Source: Gammaproteobacteria bacterium (lineage in GTDB: Bacteria > Pseudomonadota > Gammaproteobacteria > Competibacterales > Competibacteraceae). From it: a stretch of DNA of 20,003 nt. How positions within the stretch are numbered: the stretch's first letter is position 1; each line of letters opens with the position of its first letter. Of the stretch, positions 15,388 through 20,003 are shown in pieces. The notes below the pieces were generated by a model, which was not told where the DNA came from, did not search any database, and saw only the letters and a program-made list of their open reading frames with translations. The position numbers and the translations under genes were made by a program. The stretch covers positions 1 to 20,003 of the forward strand of contig JAIFNF010000215.1 in assembly GCA_020047885.1 (NCBI GenBank). The letters are read 5' to 3'.

Positions 15388-16199
15388 CACAACCGGTAGG
15401 CCAGTTGATCGGCCTGGCGGGTAAATACCGTCCAGCCGGCCAGCAGGGTCACGATCGCCAGCAGGGCGGTCCCGGCGATCAGTCCGGCGTCAGGAAGGAC
15501 TCCAGCGTAAATCGGCGTCCGGAACAGTTCGATCATCAGGAAAAACGGATTGAGCGCCATCCAGCCACTCAACCCTTCCGGCAACACCGACGGCGGATAC
15601 ATGATCGGTGTCAGGAAAAAGCCGGCTTGAACCACGATCTGATAAATGTCGATCGAGTCGTTGAAGAACACCGACGCCGTGGCCAGCAGCAGCGCCAGCC
15701 CGAGGGTGAAGACCGTCACGATCAGGATGCTGACCGGCAGGAACAGCCAACTGGCACCGACCGGATGCTGGAGCGCCAGGACAATCAGCGCCAGTGGCAG
15801 CACCGAGACCAGAAAGTTGATCAGACCGTTGCCGACCACCGCCACCACATAAATGGAGCGCGGGATGTAGATACGCTTGAGCAGGCCACTGCCGGTCGCC
15901 ATGATGCCCATCGCGTACTGAACCGTCTGGGTCATAAAGCTCCAGGCCAGCAGGCCGCTGAGCAGATAGACCGGGTAGTGGGGCAGCGCCGATTTGAACA
16001 GTGCGCCGAAGGCGACCGCCAGCACGATGGTTTGCAACAGCGGGTTCAGAAGCATCCAGAAAATGCCCAGCATAGAGCGCTTGTAGCGGTTTTTCAGGAT
16101 GTTGCCGGCCATGAGCAGCGCCAGATCCCGATAGCGGATCAGTTGGACAAATTCGTCCACGAAGGGCGGCGGTCGTTGTGCGGAGTCGTATTCGATCAT
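15387..16199 (-). CDS. wzm: Polysaccharide ABC exporter permease (Wzm-like)
   Basis: A 270-residue ABC-2 type permease with about six membrane helices. The N-terminal amphipathic part reads VQLIRYRDLALLMAGNILKNRYKRSMLGIFWMLLNPLL in substance, with RYK.S.LG..W..L.P a strong hallmark of Wzm/KpsM/TagG exporters. Further landmarks are LLSGLLAWSF, KRIYIPRSIYVV, and LTPIMYPPSVLP followed by LNPFFLMIELFR. It forms the inner-membrane channel with Wzt for lipid-linked polysaccharide. It overlaps wzt by one base (TGATG). The ATG at 16199 is 72 bases after the GT4 stop; no strong ribosome site is evident. Confidence 0.94.
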   Translation of the reverse strand: MIEYDSAQRPPPFVDEFVQLIRYRDLALLMAGNILKNRYKRSMLGIFWMLLNPLLQTIVLAVAFGALFKSALPHYPVYLLSGLLAWSFMTQTVQYAMGIMATGSGLLKRIYIPRSIYVVAVVGNGLINFLVSVLPLALIVLALQHPVGASWLFLPVSILIVTVFTLGLALLLATASVFFNDSIDIYQIVVQAGFFLTPIMYPPSVLPEGLSGWMALNPFFLMIELFRTPIYAGVLPDAGLIAGTALLAIVTLLAGWTVFTRQADQLAYRL

Positions 16200-16271
16200 C
16201 GTCGTGCAGAAGGTAGGCGTGGAGGGCGGCCTGGCCGGCGGTGGAAGCCATCAGCGAAGGTCAGGGACGAG

Positions 16272-17426
16272 TTATCCGCGCTCCGGCGAGTTCAGCGCTT
16301 GGCGGTATACCTCAATCGTTTCGTTGACGCAGCGTTCCCAGGAGAAGCGTTGGGCTTGTTGCAGGCCGCGCTGGATCGCCAGAGTTCGCCAGTCGGTATC
16401 CGTCAGCAGGCGTTCCAGTCCCGTCGCGATAGCGTCCACGTCTTCCGGTTCGATGAGCAACGCCGCATCGCCAGCCACTTCGGGCAGCGAGGCACGATTG
16501 GATGACAGCGCCGGGATACCACTGGCCATCGCTTCCAGTAACGGTAGGCCAAAGCCTTCGTAAATCGACGGATAGGCAAAGGCAAAGGCGCCCGCGTAGA
16601 GGAATGGCAGGTCGTCCTGGGGGGTGTAGCCGAGTCGGCGAATCTGCCCGGTTCGCTCCAATGGAGCCAGGGTGTGTTCCAGGGTTTCGGTCTGCCAGCC
16701 CGCGGCGCCGATGAGGATCAGGGGTAGATCGCGGCGTAAGTCGGCGGGCAACTGAGCGTGGGCTTCAGCCAGGCGAGCCAGGTTTTTACGCGGTTCCAGG
16801 GTGGCGACACTGAGTAGATAGCGGCCTGGCTCCAGACCGTAACGGGCTAAAACCGGCGCGGTTTCTGCGGGCGGGCGCGGATGGAAGTCGGGATCGACGC
16901 CGTTGTAGACGCAGGTGACCCGATCCAGTGGGACGCCCAGCAGCGTGTGGATTTCCTGGCGGATGAATTCGGAGACGGTGATTAAATGCGTTGCGCGCTT
17001 GAGGGTGCCCGGCAGCCAGAGTTTGAGAAAGGCCATGCGGTCGCGGGGATGGTAATGGGGATAGTGCAGATGCGACAGGTCATGGAAAGTAGCGACCGAG
17101 GGACCAGGGCAGGGCGGCAGGACGTAATTGGGCGAGTGGGTCAGATAGCCGGTCATGTCGCGGGTCATCTGCCGGAACAGGCGGCGCTGCAAAAAACTGT
17201 ACGTGAGCGCGGCCAGGGTGCGCAGCGGGATGCGCCGGCGGATCGCGGCGATCGGCTGGTTGGTGGTCAGCGCCTGCTCGGGGTTTTGCACCCAGCGGTA
17301 GCCGGCGAAAAACCGTAAATCTTCAATGTCCGGATGCAGGCGCAACCCACGCGCCAGGCGCAGTGCGTAATGGCCAATGCCGGTCAGCGGGGGATTAATC
17401 GCGTCAGCAAGCAGGATGAGATTCAT
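16272..17426 (-). CDS. GT4 family glycosyltransferase
   Basis: A 384-residue GT-B retaining transferase. The N-terminal acceptor domain begins MNLILLADAINPPLTGIGHYALRLARGL, with TGIGHY the glycine-rich loop, and has THSPNYVLPP and VATFHDLSHL. VSEFIRQEI then VYNGVD lead to the C-terminal donor domain with LSVATLEPRKNL (the conserved E.RKN nucleotide-binding block) and YPSIYEGFGLPLLEAMASGIP (the EX7E motif). This layout is that of mannosyl- and other hexosyl-transferases acting early in O-antigen-like chains. It is the first gene of the minus-strand cluster and has the only plausible operon promoter just upstream. The donor sugar is unknown. Confidence 0.92.
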   Translation of the reverse strand: MNLILLADAINPPLTGIGHYALRLARGLRLHPDIEDLRFFAGYRWVQNPEQALTTNQPIAAIRRRIPLRTLAALTYSFLQRRLFRQMTRDMTGYLTHSPNYVLPPCPGPSVATFHDLSHLHYPHYHPRDRMAFLKLWLPGTLKRATHLITVSEFIRQEIHTLLGVPLDRVTCVYNGVDPDFHPRPPAETAPVLARYGLEPGRYLLSVATLEPRKNLARLAEAHAQLPADLRRDLPLILIGAAGWQTETLEHTLAPLERTGQIRRLGYTPQDDLPFLYAGAFAFAYPSIYEGFGLPLLEAMASGIPALSSNRASLPEVAGDAALLIEPEDVDAIATGLERLLTDTDWRTLAIQRGLQQAQRFSWERCVNETIEVYRQALNSPERG

Positions 17427-17485
17427 TGACTAGTGTTCTGGGTGAGCGCCGCGGGAGAGGACGCAGACGGTAGGAGGCGCGTTGA

Positions 17486-17494
17486 ATCATAGCA
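17486..17494 (-). promoter_or_regulatory. Possible extended -10 promoter for the polysaccharide cluster
   Basis: TGCTATGAT on the minus strand is a TGn-extended -10 box, placing the start about 53 bases before the GT4 ATG. No good -35 box is seen 17 bases upstream. The rest of 17427-17510 shows nothing else. Confidence 0.35.
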
Positions 17495-17510
17495 ACTATT
17501 GGAATGAGTA

Positions 17511-17735
17511 GCGAGACGGCTTTGGGCATTTGGTCGGCAGGATCGTTGTTACAAGGGCAGTTTTGGCATCGCGGGTGACCTGCCGGTGGCGGGTGATTGG
17601 AACAACGATGGTCGGGCTAAAATCGACGTGTTCCAGGCAGGCACCTAGTATCTGGATTACAACGGCAACGGCCAGTGGGATGGATGTACAATCGACCACT
17701 GTTATACTACCCACCGTCATAACTTGACCTTTTGA
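17511..17735 (+). pseudogene. Fragment of FG-GAP/VCBS-like repeat protein with nonsense mutation
   Basis: The plus frame reads DRCYKGSFGIAGDLPVAGDWNNDG, then AKIDVFQAGT, a TAG at 17646-17648, then YLDYNGNGQWDGC and IDHCY, ending in TGA at 17733. Repeats of this type normally read FG..GD.PVAGDWN.DG.. ..GVF..G.WYLDYNGNG.WD. The TAG stands exactly where Trp is usual, so TGG has become TAG. There is no start codon or signal peptide. It is a decayed piece of a secreted beta-propeller-type protein. Confidence 0.7.
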
Positions 17736-17800
17736 ACCGCCAAGACGCCAAGCGTCTTCGCTGGTTTTGATCTGCGTTCATCTGCGTTCATCTGCGGATC
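17733..17800. repeat. Small dispersed repeat interrupting the FG-GAP fragment
   Basis: It begins with the motif aaccgccaagacgccaagc and ends with a 10-base tandem tctgcgttca (17771-17780, 17781-17790, partial 17791-17796). Such 'cgccaagacgccaag ... tctgcgttcatctgcg' segments are familiar as dispersed intergenic repeats in several bacterial genomes. It sits between two pieces of FG-GAP-like coding sequence. Confidence 0.55.
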
Positions 17801-17813
17801 ACAATGTTCAGTT

Positions 17814-17930
17814 TATGGCAGTGCCAAGTATATTGGCAACTTTGGGATCAGCGGCGATTGGCCGGTCGGTGGTGAGAATTTGGTAGAAAATCGCTTTGAA
17901 ATTTCTATGATTGAATCCACAATTGGGTAA
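17814..17930 (+). pseudogene. Second FG-GAP-like fragment
   Basis: The plus frame reads YGSAKYIGNFGISGDWPVGGEN and then diverges, ending at TAA 17928. 'FG..GDWPV.G' is the same repeat core as in the fragment before it. It probably belonged to the same gene before the dispersed repeat and deletions. No start codon is available. Confidence 0.55.
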
Positions 17931-17960
17931 CCATTATCACTAATAGAGAGGATGTCATTT

Positions 17961-20003
17961 ATGAGATTGATACTCGGTAATCGGGTCACGATGGTCATGG
18001 CATTACTGCTGTTGCTTGCACCCTGCAGCAGCCCTGCCGCCTCTGGCATAATCACGGCTGTCACAGATCCGGGAGGGTACCCGGTTTCTCTACTCCAAGT
18101 GGGTGGGAGTATGGCATTGCCCAAGCCAATTATTCTGCGTCATGCACCTGGCTTCTCAACCCTGCGTGTGCCGCCGTCGCCGGAACTGGCCTTGCGGCAA
18201 CCGGGCTCGATGGCGCGACAGGCAACCATTGCCCTTAACTATCTGCCTGCTGGCGCGGGACAGTGGGGGGATAACTGTGCAACCTGGCCGGAGTCGCCCA
18301 AAGCCGCCTTTACCTACGCGGCGAACCTGTGGGCTGCCCAACTGCAGTCTTCTACGCCTATCACCATCGACGCCTGCTGGGCGAATAATCTGCCAGACAG
18401 GGTGCTAGGTCACAGCGGTGCCCTAGATTACTTTGAGAATTTTTCTGGGGCACCCGTCGCTAACACTTGGTACCCCGCATCTATGGCTAATGCCCTGTCT
18501 GGCCGCGATCTGGATCCAGCTCAATCGGATATGTACATTGGCTTTAGCAGCAACTTTAACTGGTACCTCGGGACAGACGGCAATACTCCCTCCAGCCAGG
18601 TCGACTTTGTCAGCGTCGTCTTGCACGAAATTACCCATAGTCTGGGATTCTCCGGCACCATGTCGGTCAGTAATGGCCAGGGTTCATGGGGTTCACGAAC
18701 TGATTTTCCCGATAGCTATGATCGCTTTACCGAGAATGGTTCGGGTCAAAAGCTGCTGGATACTTCCCTGTTTCCTAATCCATCCGCTGTCTTGGCCACG
18801 CAATTGACCAGCCAGGATCTGCATTTCAATGGCGTTAACGCTAAAGCCGGCAACGGCGGTGTGCGGGTACCGCTCTACGCACCGACAACTTGGCAGGATG
18901 GTTCGAGTTATGCCCACTTGGCGGAGAGTTACAACGATACGCCCAATGCGTTGATGACCTTTGCTCTGCCTGATGGCGAGTCCATTCATAGTCCTGGCTC
19001 TGTAACGCTGGGTCTGTTAATGGATCTCGGCTGGACTTTGCAACAGGCTCAGGCTACCTACACCCTGACCCTGGCGACCACGGGAACCGGTAACGGAACG
19101 GTAACGGGTCAGGGTAGTTATGCGGCGGGGATGACGGTGAATTTGACCGCAACCCCGGCCACTGGCTCCACGTTCGTGGGTTGGAGTCCCAGTCCCTGCG
19201 CATCCAGCTTCACCATGCCGGCGAATGATCTGACCTGTACCGCCACTTTCAACTTGGAGCAAGCAAGTCAACCCGATCTGACGGTGACTTCAGTGACCAG
19301 TCCCACCAGCGGAACGGTGGACGGTAACATCAGTGTGGAAGCGACCGTGCAGAATCAGGGAACTGGCGCAACGACCTCTGAGTTCCGGTTCGGCTATTTC
19401 TTTTCCAGTGACCCGACAATTACAACTTCTGATGTGAATGCTTTTTGGGGTTGCAATGTTCCGCCACTGGCATCGGGTAGCAGTTGGACGTGTCGTGGCG
19501 ATTTGCCGATTCCGGAAAGCTTGGTATCCGGCATTTATTATGTAGGCGCTTATGCAGATACCCGTGGCGACATTAGCGAAAGCAGCGAAAGCAATAATGG
19601 CCGGGCGGCGGCCAATTCGATCTCCATCACTGGCGGCGGGGTCACGACCTACACCCTGACCCTAGCGACCACGGGAACCGGTAACGGAACGGTAACGGGT
19701 CAGGGTAGTTATGCGGCCGGGACTACGGTGAATCTGACCGCAACCCCGGCCACTGGCTCCACGTTCTCTGGCTGGAGTCCCAGTCCCTGCGCATCCAGCT
19801 TCACCATGCCGACCAGTAACCTGACCTGCACGGCGACCTTCAACGCCGAGGTGCCAACGTCGGACGCCTTCCCGGCTAATGGGTTGTGGCCGACGGGCTG
19901 GACGACACCAGCGGGGTCGGATGCCGACTGGCAGGTGACGACAGACTGGGCCAGTGAAGGTCAGTACAGCCTGCGTTCCGGGTTCATCGGAGACAACCAG
20001 ACC
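17961..20003 (+). CDS. Secreted HEXXH metalloprotease-like protein with InlB B-repeats and CARDB domain, 3' partial
   Basis: 681 codons are visible, open to the window end. The ATG at 17961 has GAGAGG about 10 bases upstream; an in-frame ATG at 17952 would be too close to it. Residues 1-27 form a Sec signal (RLILGNR, a hydrophobic Leu run, cleavage after SPAA). The zinc motif HEITHSLGF is at 222-230, and NALMTFALPDGESIH then LGLLMDLGWTL is the C-terminal landmark of this metzincin-like family. Residues 366-431 and 563-628 are divergent InlB B-repeats (YTLTLATTGTGNGTVTG, VGWSPSPC). Between them is a CARDB-like domain (QPDLTVTSVTSP ... ESSESNN). From 629 a new beta-sandwich domain starts (WASEGQYSLRSG). 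The product would be exported and may degrade proteins outside the cell. Its strand and the decayed genes before it separate it from the glycan cluster. Confidence 0.88.
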   Translation, partial: MRLILGNRVTMVMALLLLLAPCSSPAASGIITAVTDPGGYPVSLLQVGGSMALPKPIILRHAPGFSTLRVPPSPELALRQPGSMARQATIALNYLPAGAGQWGDNCATWPESPKAAFTYAANLWAAQLQSSTPITIDACWANNLPDRVLGHSGALDYFENFSGAPVANTWYPASMANALSGRDLDPAQSDMYIGFSSNFNWYLGTDGNTPSSQVDFVSVVLHEITHSLGFSGTMSVSNGQGSWGSRTDFPDSYDRFTENGSGQKLLDTSLFPNPSAVLATQLTSQDLHFNGVNAKAGNGGVRVPLYAPTTWQDGSSYAHLAESYNDTPNALMTFALPDGESIHSPGSVTLGLLMDLGWTLQQAQATYTLTLATTGTGNGTVTGQGSYAAGMTVNLTATPATGSTFVGWSPSPCASSFTMPANDLTCTATFNLEQASQPDLTVTSVTSPTSGTVDGNISVEATVQNQGTGATTSEFRFGYFFSSDPTITTSDVNAFWGCNVPPLASGSSWTCRGDLPIPESLVSGIYYVGAYADTRGDISESSESNNGRAAANSISITGGGVTTYTLTLATTGTGNGTVTGQGSYAAGTTVNLTATPATGSTFSGWSPSPCASSFTMPTSNLTCTATFNAEVPTSDAFPANGLWPTGWTTPAGSDADWQVTTDWASEGQYSLRSGFIGDNQT
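19056..19253 (+). repeat. 198-bp repeat, copy 1 (InlB B-repeat)
   Basis: Encodes 66 residues of a divergent InlB B-repeat. It matches 19647-19844 over its whole length with about 18 differences counted by eye and no gaps, so it is a recent or gene-converted duplication. Confidence 0.9.
19647..19844 (+). repeat. 198-bp repeat, copy 2 (InlB B-repeat)
   Basis: Direct repeat of 19056-19253, in the same frame, separated by the CARDB-like domain. Differences cluster near the middle (the GMT/GTT and FVGW/FSGW codons) and at the end. Confidence 0.9.

Noticed and set aside
15405..16505. 366-codon plus-strand frame opposite wzm and the GT4 gene
   Set aside because: Composition (Arg, Gln, Asp, His rich) is that of a reverse-complement shadow, and the minus-strand genes there are unmistakable.
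17771..17796. Tandem tctgcgttca units as a CRISPR array or iteron origin
   Set aside because: Units are contiguous without spacers, only two and a half copies, and part of a larger dispersed repeat.
18012..18032. Lipoprotein signal (Cys22) in the metalloprotease
   Set aside because: The residue before Cys is Pro (LAPC), which does not fit a lipobox; a Sec signal cut after SPAA is more likely.

Overview
This window looks like a chromosomal segment of a moderately GC-rich gammaproteobacterium. The elongator tRNA-Met is close to the enterobacterial type, and the surface-polysaccharide genes are of Gram-negative type. An environmental lineage rich in short dispersed repeats and Rpn/DUF4351 proteins, such as the Competibacter group, would fit, but that is inference. 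Except for the right-hand end and one possible remnant near 6.6-6.85 kb, everything lies on the minus strand, so the operons read from right to left.

Right end (17.5-20.0 kb, plus strand): decayed FG-GAP-like repeat protein fragments are split by a small dispersed repeat. They are followed by a large secreted HEXXH metalloprotease-like protein with InlB-type B-repeats and a CARDB domain, which runs off the window.

17.4 down to 7.2 kb (minus): a surface polysaccharide assembly and export cluster. In order it holds a GT4 glycosyltransferase, Wzm and Wzt ABC exporter subunits, a giant sulfotransferase-GT2-GT2 protein, a broken GT2-GT4 glycosyltransferase, a GT2 glycosyltransferase and a polytopic membrane protein. 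Genes are tightly packed, with abutting or 1-4 nt overlapping junctions at many joints. The broken GT2-GT4 gene has lost its GT2 NxGF-type segment with a frame change and also carries an in-frame palindromic repeat insertion.

7.2-6.4 kb: tRNA-Met(CAT) with its own strong promoter, flanked on its 3' side by AT-rich DNA that looks like decayed acquired sequence.

6.4 down to 0 kb (minus): a beta-CASP metallo-beta-lactamase RNase, then a CDP-sugar operon: rfbF (glucose-1-phosphate cytidylyltransferase), rfbG (CDP-glucose 4,6-dehydratase), a small antitoxin-like gene, rfbH (the PLP and [2Fe-2S] 3-dehydratase), an Rpn-type PD-(D/E)XK nuclease and a partial UPF0175 protein. The standout feature is that the rfbH reading frame carries a complete MazF/PemK-like toxin domain (about 104 residues) at its N terminus. 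The gene directly upstream, wedged between rfbG and the fusion with 1-nt and 8-nt overlaps, has the size, position and acidic tail of the matching antitoxin. A toxin-antitoxin module therefore appears to have been inserted precisely between rfbG and rfbH, with the toxin fused to a catalytically intact sugar dehydratase. The RfbH half keeps its full C-X57-C-X1-C-X7-C cluster motif and its His-for-Lys active site.

Together the genes would make CDP-4-keto-6-deoxyglucose and its 3-deoxy derivative, a route to 3,6-dideoxyhexoses or branched sugars. They would also build a possibly sulfated glycan and export it through Wzm/Wzt. The reductase partner (DdhD type) and the final sugar-modifying enzyme are not in the window.
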